Assembly (NCBI GenBank): GCA_907163375.1
Contig: CAJQUW010007105.1
Location: forward strand, 218,227 to 282,226
Reading direction: 5' to 3'
Source of the DNA: Prostheceraeus crozeri
Taxonomy: Eukaryota; Platyhelminthes; Polycladida; Euryleptidae
Length of the DNA stretch: 64,000 bases
The notes below the pieces were generated by a model. It was not told where the DNA came from, did not search any database, and saw only the letters and a program-made list of their open reading frames with translations. Within the stretch, counting starts at the first letter, position 1. Each line of letters starts with the position of its first letter. The position numbers and the translations under genes were made by a program. Of the stretch, positions 36,801 to 51,800 are shown one piece after another.

Positions 36801-39800
36801 TGTCATTGATTCAAACGTGCAATCATCAATAGACATGGTCTTAATTAATGCGACTTTGTATAAACGAACACTAAATGAGCACTAAATTTCTTGGCGACAG
36901 TCGCCGATTTTGATGTTTTTTCAGTGTTTCGCAATTATCAAAATATGTGTTATAACCACTTCAATAAGTAGGCCTATGCAACATGCTTGCAAACAATCGA
37001 CGCCATCCACATCTGACATGAAACATAAAGTCAACAATTTTTACAATACTACCACTTTTCATCATATTTACACGTTTTAAAGAAATGCTGTGATACCAAT
37101 TTCTTTAAAACCGTCCTTTCAAGAGAATCCTCATGTGGAGTAAAATACAAGATATTACTATGCGCTTTTATATTGCCAATCATCAGAGGTAACTATCCAA
37201 AATTTAACAACTTTCTTGTTTTCTGTGCTAAAGTATACAAGATAATGCATAAAGTATACTACAGTAAGTATACATGAAGAGGCTTGTAAAATGAATACCC
37301 TGCAACGTGCACATATGAACGTAGATCCAAAATCCTCAGTGCTTTTTTATTTACAAATTCTTCAAATTCTGATCGAGTAATAACGAACAATGCATTAAGA
37401 AAAGTAGAATCACTAACAGTTACGATCTACCTATACAAGAAACCTTAACAAAGAAAAATGATACCTAAGCAAAGAAAAATGAATCAAAGAATGATAGACG
37501 CCATTGAATAAATAAAGCATCAGCTGTGGCTTTAAAGCAAAAAGGTAAGCGTCTTATATTTTAGAGCAGCATACAAAACGAAGGAGCACGTATAAAAGTA
37601 AATTTCTCTTCAATTTAGATCAATTGATCCTATCATTCCAGTGAAAGTCTTACTTACTTTTAGTATTTCTATACAAAAGGAAATTGGCAAAGTGATCAAT
37701 ATCTAATTGACATGAATATTCCAATCACATTCGTAATTTTCATCTTAATTTGTGTGACATTCTGCTACTAATGTCGACTTTTTATGTTGTACTCATGTTT
37801 ATGTCGACTTGTTATGTTCGACTTTAATAAATTGTATAAGATTAGCAGCTGAAATCTTCACTCTCACATGCCTGCACACACAAGTTGAAAATGATGCATT
37901 TTGATCATAAAATAAGCCTATGATCAAGAAACTTTGTCAAGAAAGGTCTGGACCTGAAATATCGAAAGAAACTAGCTTTCTTTTTATCTTAGTACGAGTG
38001 AAAGATTGACTAAAACCTCAATGGAGTGAGCTCTTTTCTCGTATAGGAATACAAAAAGTCATAGAATAATTTCATGACAATGTCACATTGAAACATTTAT
38101 CTACAGTTTAAGATTAGAAATTGTCCTAAAGTTCGCATCAAGCACAACGAATAAAAATTGTCCAATATCTACATTTGAGTCATATATCCATGCATTTAAA
38201 CTGTGCAGTATATTGTCGCGGTGATGCGTAACTGCCAGCTGGCACCTGTAGACCCATGTGCTCATTTCATAGCGAATCTGTACAAGCCATAATTTAGCTA
38301 GGCGTAAAATCAAAAACGCAAGTTATCGTTTTGCCTTTGGAATCGAAAAGCAACGGATAATGAAATAATTTTCATGAAAAAATTTTGAACAATGAAATAA
38401 TTTTGTTAAAGTGAACAAAAGTGGAATATCTCTGAAAATGTCACCACTTAACCGGAGGGATTCATGCTTGTAAAGCAGGGATGTGGAGTCCTATCGTTTT
38501 GATAGGGGTTCATTTTTCCTAGGGGTTGATCGGATTCCGGCTTTTGATGGGACTCCGACTCCGGGTGGCAAGTATATAAAGACAAGTTTTTAGAAAAATC
38601 AACTGGTACCCTACATCATAGATCATTATAGGCTTACCTGAACCTATTTTTAGTGATCATTGCTGCATCAATTATCAATAATTTTCTATGAAAGTTGATC
38701 AAATGTCGCTTTCAGTTGGATGCGCGTAACTCGCGGCTCCTCCCATCTTGATGTGTGCTTCACACGGTTTTTCTCCAGTCTCTACCAGGCAGGAAAATTT
38801 CTCATCCTTCTTCAAAAAATATGAGTACACTTTCGATTTTAATATGCACTTTGGAGGAGCCATCTCACACGATTAGCGTGAAGGTAGGAGGCAATGTTCT
38901 CAGACAAGCTAGTATTTCATTTTTGTCTCTGATGTGACCTTTGGCGCGTAGGTGTGATCGAAGCTATGAAATCTTGTCTTCTCTACTAAATCACCGAGTG
39001 AAAAGGCGATCCTTTTTTCACTATCACGGTTCATTCCCTCAAATTATTACAAGCTTTGAATGCACTGATGTCTCTGTACTTTTGTTTGACAGAGAAAGTT
39101 GACATCAAAACAGTGACAGCTATATGCACGAGAATAAACAATTTGTTTACATTATATTTCGGGTCTAATTATAGGCCGGAGTCCGGAGTCCTACCATTTG
39201 ATAGGACTCCGACTCCAGCAAAAATGATAGGACTCCGGGACTCCGACTCCGACTCCGACTCCTTCGCTAATTCTGATAACAGTGTATTTTTGGAAAACAA
39301 TACTTTTATCTTTCATTCATCACTGATATTGGATGAACAACGAAATTGTCCATTGACTAGTTGAAGCGGTCTGACTGCTTTTTACCACTCAGTGCTTGCA
39401 CCCCACGTCCCACGGTATACTACATCTCAATATCTGATCATTTGGATTGTCATTGTACAGCTAAGTATGTGAACCTGTGTGCGGGAAGCTCAACTATGTC
39501 ACTTTAAAAGATCATTTCGACTTTTCGGGATTGTAGTAATCCAATCGTAGGCTTGTAGTTAATACAACAGTGTCTATAGTGGTCAAAAAGACTGATGATC
39601 TTCATGGATGAGATTAGCCTTAAGCCCCTCACAGTCTGTCTGAACTTCTGTTTTATGATCACGTTTGTAAGCATTGGCATTGGTGGACTACAAGAATGTT
39701 GGCTTAAACAGAAAGTCGTTCGCATGATACAATTTACTTAAAAACTCGGTATATTTAAACGAAGATTAAAAATCTCACCGATAAACAATTTGTATTTGTG

Positions 39801-42800
39801 ATGGTTTTAATGAAGATCTTGGGTATATTTGATTCAAAGTCATCCATTACCATGATCCTTGGTAAATATTTGCGGACACATTATGTCCTTAATGGGTTGG
39901 TTATGAATCTCAAAACACAAATTTAACACTTCTTAATCCGTTAAGGATTACTTATTGGTTGCGATATTTGTCGTCACCGTGTCTTTCTCACAGAGCAAAC
40001 CAAATGTACACATAATTAATGGCTTAATTCTAACATTATTGATCTGCGTCTAGAGTAAACATTGTGTGCGTGACAACTAACTACTTGAGCTGAATCACGA
40101 AATGAAAAATTCGATACATATCATAAATGCAGACAGAATAATGGTAGATTGTTGAACTGAATTACCGATTGAAGAATTTGAAAATGTACATCTTGCCGGC
40201 TTCCAAACAGGAAGTCTTTAATAAAGTCTTTACATTTCATCTTGAAATTTAATAGAAACTCAAAAGGTATTTTGAAGACAAGTTTTAGTTTCCGGTGGTT
40301 AGAATAATTCTACGTAAGCAAATTTACCAGATGAACTTTTTTAATTGATTATTTTAAAATGTGTCAAAGCGCTGATGAATTCAATATAAATTTGACCGGC
40401 TTTCCGAAATCGATTTATTCAATAAATAAAACACGGCAAATTGTAAAATGCATCACAGCAGTGTGTTTTGTAATCTGTCGATTATTTTTATTTACCGGCA
40501 CTTGAATAAATCGGTTGAAGAATAACTGCCCTGTTTTGGATATATACACTGATACAAACTGATGGATAAAATAATGAAGTACTGATTAATTGTCATAGGG
40601 CCTATGAAATATCAGCCTTGTGTCATGACAATCGAACATTTAGGGTTATGATGATCATAGCATTAAGATGTCAGATAATAGGATCAGAGAACAAGATTCC
40701 ATCTCCTTCCTTGGATTGGCGGTTACGAAAGACTTGCCATGGAAACCGTACATCCAATCCATTAGCAAGCAGGCAGCTCAACGCATTGGTAGTCTCTATC
40801 GTGCCAGCAGCTATCTTCCACCACAGACTGTCTGCTAACTTCACAAGTCCACTCTTCGTCCTCTGGTGGAGTATTGTTGTCATCTGTGGGCAGGCGCTCC
40901 ACAAACACATCTTAACCTCTTTGAACGGGTTGAGAAAGTGTCAAGAATCTCATGGGTGAAAAACTCGCTAGCAAGTTGCAGCCGGTCTCCGTCAGACGGG
41001 ATGTTGCTTCACTCAGTCTCTTCTACAGGTACTATTTCGGTAGAAGCAGCTCTGTAGTAAATGAGTGCGTACCCAAACCTAAGATCTTCTCCATAAGCAC
41101 ACGCAGAGCTAATGCACTCACATGCTATCATGTGAGCTTAGAACGCGCACGCACTGTGAGTCGCTCAAAAAGCCTTTTTGTTCGCACGGCACAGCTTTGG
41201 AATCAGCTTCCCTAGACCACTTTCCCTGACCAATACAATCTTGATACTTTCAATAGGCGTGCGAACAGGTTTCTGATGGGGACAGGTTAGTCAGATTAGA
41301 AGATCTGTTTTTTTCATTTTATTTATTTAAAATAATACAATTTGTTACTTTTCATTGAGTAACCCCTAGCTTCGTTCATGGCTCAGAGCTTTGCTAGGGG
41401 TGAAAATTCTGTAAAAAAAAATTTCACATGATATCATACATTTGACAGTCTTTAACATTATGCCAGACGACATTATCATTAAGACATAAACTATGATGCT
41501 TCACAATATTTTGTCATTATTGTAGCTGAAAAAGGTTAACTTCCTTTAAAATCTATTTAATGCTGATCTTCAACCGGTTTCAGTTGAGGTTAAAGAGCTA
41601 TTCTCTAATTTTCAATTTTCTAATTTTCTCTAACCTCAATTGAAACCGTTTGAAGACCTTTTGTACATTAGCACTAAATAGATTTAAGAAGACGTCAACC
41701 TTTTTCAGCTACAACAATCATTTGAATCGAATGTCGATTCGTCTTTGAGAGCTGTCTTTAATTATATATTTTGTCATCAGTTTTTGATTAATTTTCTCGA
41801 AATCAAGTTTTTGTCATGAAGTAATGATAATTGTGTTGATTTTATATAAGAAAAGTATCAATTTGAACTGCGGATTTTAATTTGACACTACATGAATAGT
41901 TTATATTTATAAAGACAGCTATCATGAAATTTATATATTTTATATTTTCATATCAAAGACATATTTCATGCAGTTCCACTTCAAATCAAATGAATATTCA
42001 TCAAAATAATAAGTTGCATTCTCTAACAATGTTGTCATACCTAAATAATTATTTCAGAAATCAATCTGCCATCAGTAAGGTCCAGCCCCGCCTTAGAAGC
42101 GCTGATTGAAAAATGGACTAGTGGGAAGGTCCTCCACACCGATCTCGTCAAGTTTGGCTCTAAAATGTAGTCCTAGGATAGTCAAAAGTTTGACGCGCCT
42201 TGAACGTTTAATGTCTGCCGGTGGAAACGCACCACCTGTCCTCTTAAGGGCAAACCTTAAGTCTTGTTAAATATAAGTTTATTAAAATTAGACCCAGCTT
42301 CAATGATATCAAATCATGATGAGATGCTGCTAACACACTATCAATGCTAATTGACAGTGTAGTTCACCTCAACATGATGCAGAATGCACTCAGCTTCCTG
42401 GATCACTTGCATGTAAATACATGTAGGAGGATATGAGCATGGTATCAAGTATACTCGAAGAATTTTCAGAGACGAGGCTGGTATTATTATCGGATAATGG
42501 AATTTCATTATTGATTGCTTGAGCTTCAGATTTGTTTCAAATGATTTTTATGTAAATGAATAGTAAAGTCAATCATTGGTCGCATTAAAGTTTATTGAAG
42601 GCTTAGTGACCATTGATGATGGCCTAGCTCAGCGCATCTACTAAAATATGAAGTAAAATAGATTTTCCTCATATATTTTCAATATTAATTTGTCTATGGT
42701 AAAGTATATGTGCTTCACTTTCAGACGTTTCCTTGCATTTTTCAGTTATATAAAACCAATGTAATGCATATTATTGATCCTTGATCTTTGAAGTTGAATT

Positions 42801-45800
42801 AAATGGACCTACATGTAATTCCGCAAAACCATCGTATCATTTTATTTGAAAGATTTTCTGATTTCTACGTGTTGATGAAGGATGTGAACCTGAAAATTCT
42901 AAATTCTACTGACAAAAAAATGAAATTCACTTTTTGCCAAAACAAATAAGCTGGAGTAAAATATCAATTTTATCAATTGAAAACAATATTTCAGTGCTCA
43001 AGGCCGAACAAAGTATCCGAACTCTCTCGATAAGGGTTTCTTGGTCTATTCACAAACTGAGTAATGCGTAAAAAAGATAGAACCTTCGGCGTCCTGTGCC
43101 TTCTAACGGTTGCTGTAAAGTCTTTACATCTTAGATCTTAGACCAATAAACACTTATCGAGAGATTCCTGTTCTGCCTTGAAACCTTGAAAGAATGGCTG
43201 ACCTCTCTCGCCGCTTGGTCAACTACGACAATATGTTAGGCCTGCATGTTGCAGTCCGATCTCAAAAGTCTATTTTTTCTTTCATTGAATTCTTCTAATT
43301 ATTTTTCCTAAACTTATTTATAAGTGTTGAGTGTGCAATCTTTCATTCTTTTTCAGTTTTATCTGTTCCACGGCACTCATAATAGAGATTGCATTCATTT
43401 AAAGAGGTGTATGTTTAATGACATCTCATTAGATAATTGTCCAGGCAAACACGGCAAGCTGGCATTTTAGGCACAACTTGAAAGTTGGTATCGACTCATG
43501 GCTAAATATTACACTTGCTTCAACGTTTCAATCAATGTCCATTATGTGAATTTTAATCTTGAAAATTTGACTGCATGCCTAAGATCTGGTAAACTAAGAT
43601 CTATTAGGTTAGCAGATCTATTAGCATGTTAGGTAAACATGCCTAAGATCTGGATGCCTAAACTCTGGTATGAGTTTAATTTCATCTTCATTTATCGCAT
43701 TCAAATTCATACCAATGGCTACCACTCAGATGTTACAGAAATATCCAGATTCATTTATAAGTTAGGCTGCAGATATTCAGGAAAGATGCTTCTACATGTT
43801 TTCAAAGTAAAAATGTGCACTCCAGCGTCATTTTCCTGTTGTGCAATTAGTTTATTCACTGTCATAAGCTTCCTATCTGAGCCGTGCTTGCGAGTCCTTG
43901 TATAACGCAGCGTCTACAGATGCCAAGGAAATTCGTGCAGAAATTGTTCAAAACGCGGACATTTATTTAACGAATCTACGTGCGTCAGGTTAAGTACATC
44001 TCTTTGAGCTACCTTTCTGATATTTTTTCATTTTGAATTTATGAGAAATGTAATCTCTGGCAACCAATATCTATCTAAGCAGTGCATCTATGACATGAAA
44101 GTGATAATGACAATTCCTTCCAACCACACCTGGAAGTTCGAACTTTGTAAGATAAGCTGTGAAAAGTTAGCCATCCACTTCGATGGTGGTAAATGTGATT
44201 TCCTCTCTAATCTCTGTATCAGTCTGCAAGTTATGAAAATATGTACACACTATTGGGTCAAAATGTCAAATAAATGTAAATGTATGTTATAGGACTACTG
44301 CATGAGAAATAATTAGCGCAAGATGTCAATATCCTGTGGAAATGAGTGCCATCGGATCAAAATGATGATTTAATCGTCGACAGATTAAAGAACGTAGCGT
44401 CTATCAGTTTGATATCAACTTAGTGTCTTCTAGGTAGTGTTTGGCAAGAAATTTGAAAGAAGCCAAATTTCAGAAACGGACAATGTGCGAAGTGATGTTT
44501 GGTACAGTGGTTTGTGATTTTCGTCGACCATAAGCATCCGCAGAATTTTCTATTTTCGATTGCACACACTTTTATTTCTACCAACAAACTATGTTTCTTA
44601 GTTTGAATATTGTAGCAGTCTGTAATCATCAAATTCAGAAATAATTCTACAAATAGCGACTTTTTTTGTGTTCTTGGAAACAAAATGCAACCGAAAAAGT
44701 TTTTGTGTAGAGTTTTTGGATAGACCATCTAAATGAGTAATATTTTCATTTGTAATCAAGTAAAAAATATGAAGAACAAACCAGGTGTAGCTCCTTAAAA
44801 ATCTGATTTCCCTCCTCTTTTTAAATTCTTGGTTTTTAAGCTTCTTTTTAAATAATGCTGCATAGTTATGAATCACAATCAAGTAATTTAATTGACGTCA
44901 TAGCTATTATGCTATGACGTCATAGCTATTATGCTAAGCAGCTTAAGCTGCAGTGTTCAGTGTACTGCCTTCACTTCATCTTGTTTGCCCTACGCTAATC
45001 AACGTCCACGGTCATTGTCTATGAGCATTTATTTTTCAAATGACATGTTAAATGAATAATTTTATCAAAGAATTGTTTGGAAATCATACCATTGAAATTA
45101 TCATATTATATATGTATCTAAAGAACAATTCGACGCATCGCATTGTTCTTTAGATACATATATAATATAATAATTTTAATGATATCATTTATTTTTCTAA
45201 ATAATGAATTACTAAATTTTGTACAATTTCATTACATTTCTATTCATTCATATCACATATCATTCATATTCAACAGCAAGCAATATTCATCATAACGTCA
45301 CAAACCACAATGTTTGGTGTTTCTTACAATACTATAGTAGTATATTATAAGCACACGTTTTTGAAACAGCGCCTGAGTCTTGCAATACAGAGAGGCAATG
45401 CAACGAGTATTTTGTTTTGTTTCCCAGTGTGCAGAGACCTGAAGGAACTCAGCTATCTTTAATTCACTTTCCTTAAATGTTAACTTCGTCTTCTTTGTAT
45501 CTGCCATTAGATGTATATGAAATAAAAGTTTTATTCACAGATGCACACGTGTATGCTTCATAGTGAACTTTACGATTCCTCAAATGAGAATTATATAGTG
45601 TGTGCAATTGTGCATTCTTTGTTTTATGACTGCTTACTAGCAAGATAACAATCAATCAAGCCAATGTTGTATCTCAAGAAGTGCTGCCATCTACCGATGA
45701 AATACAATTACACTTTTAGATATATTACAAACACTGTCATTTCGTAAGTCTGCGAAATCAGTCCATCAAATGTATGTTAATATGAATAACAAATCAGAAC

Positions 45801-48800
45801 ATGCCATTTTGTAAGCGGTTGAAGTGAATTTCCTTTACAAAGTCTTCTCTCGGTAACGTACAACAGCTGTAATGACATTTCTGATCTGCATCATCAGAGT
45901 CTGAGGCTCAAAGCTATCTGAATTCAGTAGAATTTTTAAGCAGGTCTCTATTAGTACAATTGTCAATGTCTAATAATAGCTTTGGTTCCAAAGCGATTAG
46001 GTTTGCATTAACTCCAGCATCAACTTTTTTCAGATAATTTGCTCGCGTCTCAAAATTCACGTACAAGTGCATTCTCCTGCCAGGAATTTGCTCATCAGCA
46101 TCCCGAAATAAAAAAATTAAAGGAAAAAAGAGAAAAAGGCACTAAAAGATCAAAAGTTAATGCTAACATTAATGCTAACTTCACAGACCATTTAAACCAA
46201 TTTGCTCGCCATCAACAATAGTGTAGCATCAACAAACAGATCATTTCCAAATTTGCTCACATCTTTTCCAATCCATCCTGCCCCTCAAATACAGAGAAAA
46301 TGTCTTTTCGACTCGAAATCAACCGAAAATTAATGATAAAACTAATGCTAACTTCATGGGACATCAAAATGAATTTGCCCGCCCTCACAAACGACTCAGG
46401 ATTGTCAATTGGGTCATTCCCGAATTTGCTCGCATGATTTCGATTACCTCACAGCTCAACAACAACTCAGAATATCGATCTATGTATCGAAAAGATCAGA
46501 CATTTATTAAAAAGTTAATGCTAACTTCATGGGACATCAAAATGAATTTGCTCGCCATCAACGATAGTGTAGCATCAACAAACAGATCATTTCCAAATTT
46601 GCTCACATCTTTTCCAATCCATCCTGCCCCTCAAATACAGAGAAAATGTCTTTTCGACTCGAAATCAACCGAAAATTAATGATAAAACTAATGCTAACTT
46701 CATGGGACATCAAAATGATCTTTTCGATACATGGATCGATATTCTGCGTTGTTGTTGAGCTGTGAGGTAATCGAAATCATGCGAGCAAATTCGGGAATGA
46801 CCCAATTGACAATCCTGAGTCGTTTGTGAGAGCGAGCAAATTCATTTTGATGTCCCATGAAGTTAGCATTAGTTTTATCATTAATTTTCGGTTGATTTCG
46901 AGTCGAAAAGACATTTTCTCTGTATTTGAGGGGCAGGATGGATTGGAAAAGATGTGAGCAAATTTGGAAATGATCTGTTTGTTGATGCTACACTATCGTT
47001 GATGGCGAGCAAATTCATGTTGATGTCCCATGAAGTTAGCATTAACTTTTTAATAAATGTCTGATCTTTTCGATACATAGATCGATATTCTGAGTTGTTG
47101 TTGAGCTGTGAGGTAATCGAAATCATGCGAGCAAATTCGGGAATGACCCAATTGACAATCCTGAGTCGTTTGTGAGGGCGGGCAAATTCATTTTGATGTC
47201 CCATGAAGTTAGCATTAGTTTTATCATTAATTTTCGGTTGATTTCGAGTCGAAAAGACATTTTCTCTGTATTTGAGGGGCAGGATGGATTGGAAAAGATG
47301 TGAGCAAATTTGGAAATGATCTGTTTGTTGATGCTACACTATCGTTGATGGCGAGCAAATTCATTTTGATGTCCCATGAAGTTAGCATTAACTTTTTAAT
47401 AAATGTCTGATCTTTTCGATACATAGATCGATATTCTGAGTTGTTGTTGAGCTGTGAGGTAATCGAAATCATGCGAGCAAATTCGGGAATGACCCAATTG
47501 ACAATCCTGAGTCGTTTTTGAGGGCGGGCAAATTCATTTTGATGTCCCATGAAGTTAGCATTAGTTTTATCATTAATTTTCGGTTGATTTCGAGCCGAAA
47601 AGGCATTTTCTCTGTATTTGAGGGGCAGGATGGATTGGAAAAGATGTAAGCAAATTTGGAAATGATCTGTTTGTTGATGCTACACTATTGTTGATGGCGA
47701 GCAAATTGGTTTAAATGGTCTGTGAAGTTAGCATTAATGTTAGCATTAACTTTTGATCTTTTAGTGCCTTTTTCTCTTTTTTCCTTTAATTTTTTTATTT
47801 CGGGATGCTGATGAGCAAATTCCTGGCAGGAGAATGCACTTGTACGTGAATTTTGAGACGCGAGCAAATTATCTGAAAAAAGTTGATGCTGGAGTTAATG
47901 CAAACTTCATCGCCTTTTTGGTTCCTTGCAGTCATGTAAGCATGAGTATTTAAAAGATTGTCTGAGCCACAGAATTAGATTGCTTAAGCGTGTCACTTTG
48001 CTAGAAGTGCAAACTGATTCAAAACGATGGCACATGCAGGAACTTACTAAGTGGGCAAAAAGGAAGTATCAATGCCTTGCAGAGATAGAATAAAAATATT
48101 TGTGCGTCGCTTGCGGATTGATGTGAATTCCTTCAAAATGCTCCGATCGCTACGATTCCTTCAGATTCGAAGAATTCAGATCATTGCGCAAAAGTTTTCT
48201 CGATCACTTTGCTCCTTCCGATCATTATTTAAAAAAGTTAGCAGGCGCGCGAAAAAACATTCACAAACTTCTCTGTAGAATTTGATATCGTCTGTGTCTC
48301 TTTGCTGTGTGATCCGGTTGATAATAACAGTCACTGAAAATTCGCACAGTTTGCCGTGTTCAATGTTGAACTGGCTGCTTATTGCTAGATTTCTATGGCA
48401 TTGTCAGCAGATTGTGCCATTTCATAGGCATTACATGATCCAATGCTTCCTTTCTAGTCAAACAGGAGAAGAGACGACTGGTCTGATGATGTGGTCTGAC
48501 CACTCTGATAGTCAACTAAAATACTCTCCATTAACTTGCAGGCTACATGGGGTTCGTGCCGAGATATCGATTTCTCGTCGGTGCTGGGTATCCCATCCTA
48601 ACACATGAGGCCATGAATGAGTTCACTGACTGCTTGAAAGTCCGCAGAATGGTCCTCACAGATCCCATTTCCACGGAAATGGTCCCATCTCTCCAACTAC
48701 CAAGACTGAATACGAAGAAGACAGTAATTTATCCTTCAGAAGCTGGAATCATTCCGAATTACATGGGCCACATTCCAGGTGAGTTATGACATAAATTGAA

Positions 48801-51800
48801 GGCTGGAAACAGAGCAGTCGAAAACGCCGATTGTCATGGGTTGTCGTCGATTGCGCTTGTACCACAACACTGTATATGTACATGTAGGTAGATAGCCTAG
48901 ATATTTTGGCCATATCTAGTAATTAGCCTCTTATTAGTTCTCTTTTGTTGTACTGCTGTATTTAGTTAACTGATAAATCGAAACCCATGCCTACTTAGGC
49001 AGGCCTACGTGTAGGCTCTAGCAATACGTAGTTTATCGACTAGGTTTAGGTTATATTTTAATTAGGTCTAGTCTGCCATACAAGATATGAGCTTACATGT
49101 ACCGGTAGTTATTCTATATGCTCACAGTAAAAATGTGCAATATAGACTATGCAGCACTCTATAGTACATGATAAGCCTAGCCTACATGTTAGATATTACC
49201 ACAAAACAAAAACTTCCAATTATTTGCTAGATAGTTTTCTTTTCATGATTAGGCCTACGATGTCAATGACAAATGTTATGCTTGGGTTTGACACCCAAGC
49301 AGCAACCTTGGTGTAAATGTCAGTGCTCTTCGCCATATAGACCGGACGATCAGGAGCATTCCTACCAACTGCCATTCTGATGTAAACGGATGATAGAATT
49401 AGATCTAGGAGCCGGGCGGTATCCTTTTATAAAGTTGATGCTATAGAAGTCTAGTGAAAAATCAACAGCTACTAACAAATTGGATTCAAATGACTTCAAT
49501 AGCAACAGCCAATAGAAGTAATTGTCGTCGATTTAAAGGAATTAAAGAGTTGCTTTTCTCAATAAATTATTTTTGGTCAGTAAATCACAAAATAAATGAC
49601 ATCGAGTATAACAGGCCTTCGTCGTCCCGCACCTTCTACCAGTGCACAGACCATCGACCGTTAGTAAACGCGAGACGGCAAAGGCCCTGTCCAACTCAGT
49701 GTACTTCATTTTGCGATTTATTGACCAAAAAGTAATTTATCGAGAACGCAACTCTTTGTCCTTTTGAGGCAACGATAACGATGGCTAACCTTTTTCGGCG
49801 ACTGGTCAACTAAGTTATTGTGTGCAATATATGGTTGGTCCAAATCGGACTGGATGTTTAGCGCCTAGAAATGTACTCACTATACTTTATTAGAAGCTGA
49901 TTGGGATATCTCAATCCTCTTCTGATAGAGAATATTGATCACATTTCTGTAAGATCAACGTGTAATTCGATTGATATTTAAGTGGTTTTCGTTGCTGGTG
50001 AGGAATGATATCTATGAAATAGTTTTTTATGAAACAATATAAGTAACTTAAAAACCGAAGAAAAGAAAGCTTCAAAACTTACTTCGAAGCTCGGGTGCGT
50101 AATATTGCTTAACTATTTATCTGTTATTTCACTTATTTTAATCACACAGTAGGTCTATGTGAAGTATAGGCAGCTTGAATAACAGCACAACTGCGGATAG
50201 TCAATTAAACTCTAAAACACAAATAGAGAGCGAAGAATAGGCCCCGCAAATATAATCTTGGAAACGTGATAGCCATCAGTCACATTGAAGAAATATTGTC
50301 GCTGGATAAATCAAAAATTAAGCGGCACAAAACAATGTTCAAAGCTTAGTATTGTTTTCTAATTACTAAGGTTGTGGGGTGTAATCTTATATGAACAGGC
50401 TCTGTGGGATACCTCAAAATCCCTGTGATGCGAAATATCTTAGATTCAAGATGGTCAACGCGATCGGATTACAATCAAAAGTCTTGTATCACAGCATGAA
50501 TCAAAAAAAGACAGTCAGAATGCTAAAATCTTTTACCAAGTACATTTTTCATTCTGATTATGACCTTGTAAACTTATTAAAATATCTTCATCGAATAATG
50601 CCGTAAGTTGTCGCGATTTCTCCTTGTTTGCTATTCACTAATGAACACATTAAACCTATCCAAGGTCTTTAAATCTGTCTGTTCGTTGGTGCACTAATAT
50701 TTCTTTTATATTATTACTAAGCAATTACTTGCATTGCGCTTCACAATCCTAGAACGTTAATAATTGATATGAAAATGATCCCCTTGATACGTTATTGGGA
50801 CCTATGGCGATGAAACCAGTTTATCTTACAAGCTTGGCAAAAGACACATTGACAAAAGAGACAACGCATTTTCAGGGAAGATTTGGAATTCCATTATCCA
50901 TTAATCCATGGTCATCAGTAGAAGTTCAGGCTTCATAAAGTTCCTAACGACGCTGATAGTTATATGTAGTCTGCAGTTTGTATGAAGATATTCTAATCGA
51001 CACATTTTTCAAATATATCAGGGAATTTCTACTGACTTTATTAAATTCGTTCAATTCACTATAAATATTTGCATTCATTTTCTCTATGAATCTGCGAAAT
51101 TGCAGAGGCATGATCACGATGATTTCAGCTCACTTACCAAAATGCTTATATGACTTTTTTTATATGCACCAATTTGATATTATTTTCCAGAGTTGAGGTC
51201 AATTTATAAAGTTGTTAAATGTTGAACTTTCAAATAGCTACGTTAACATCAGGATGGGCAAAATATGCAGAGGAGCATCCATTACCCTCGCTTTTGGATT
51301 GAACGAAGAGGCTGGTCCTTAAACAACGAAACATCAGAAACATAGAGGATAGAATAGGTATATATCCCAGTTAATGCACTTATGCAACCATGATGGTGAA
51401 TGGGTTATGAACGAAGGCGGAGGATACGTTTTGATGCTTTGCGAACTGACATAATATTTTAAAACAATTAATTTTGGCGGCAACTCATAGTCGCGACTGT
51501 CGACTCATGAACTAATTCTCGGCAACCTATTTTCGTGAGTCATGGACGCACACCATTTGCAATATCCATGGCAAGATATTTTCGCTTGCAACAAGTTTTC
51601 GCTAGGCATCAACCCTCGCGAAATTCACGAAAATTTGTTGTTTTACAGTATCTTTCAGATGAGAACAAATTGAGGACAGTTTCCGACATTAAAAACTTGA
51701 CGTACATAGGGATCGTGTAATGCGGGATGGACGCTATGTAATATGATGAGCTTAAGTTTATGTAATATAAGTTTCATCTTGTAGGATTGTCTTGTGAGCA

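Noticed and set aside
46039-47867. Repeated open frames of 60 and 107 residues on both strands
   Set aside because: They are the same repeat unit in direct and inverted copies of a foldback element. They lack domain motifs and start or stop at repeat boundaries.
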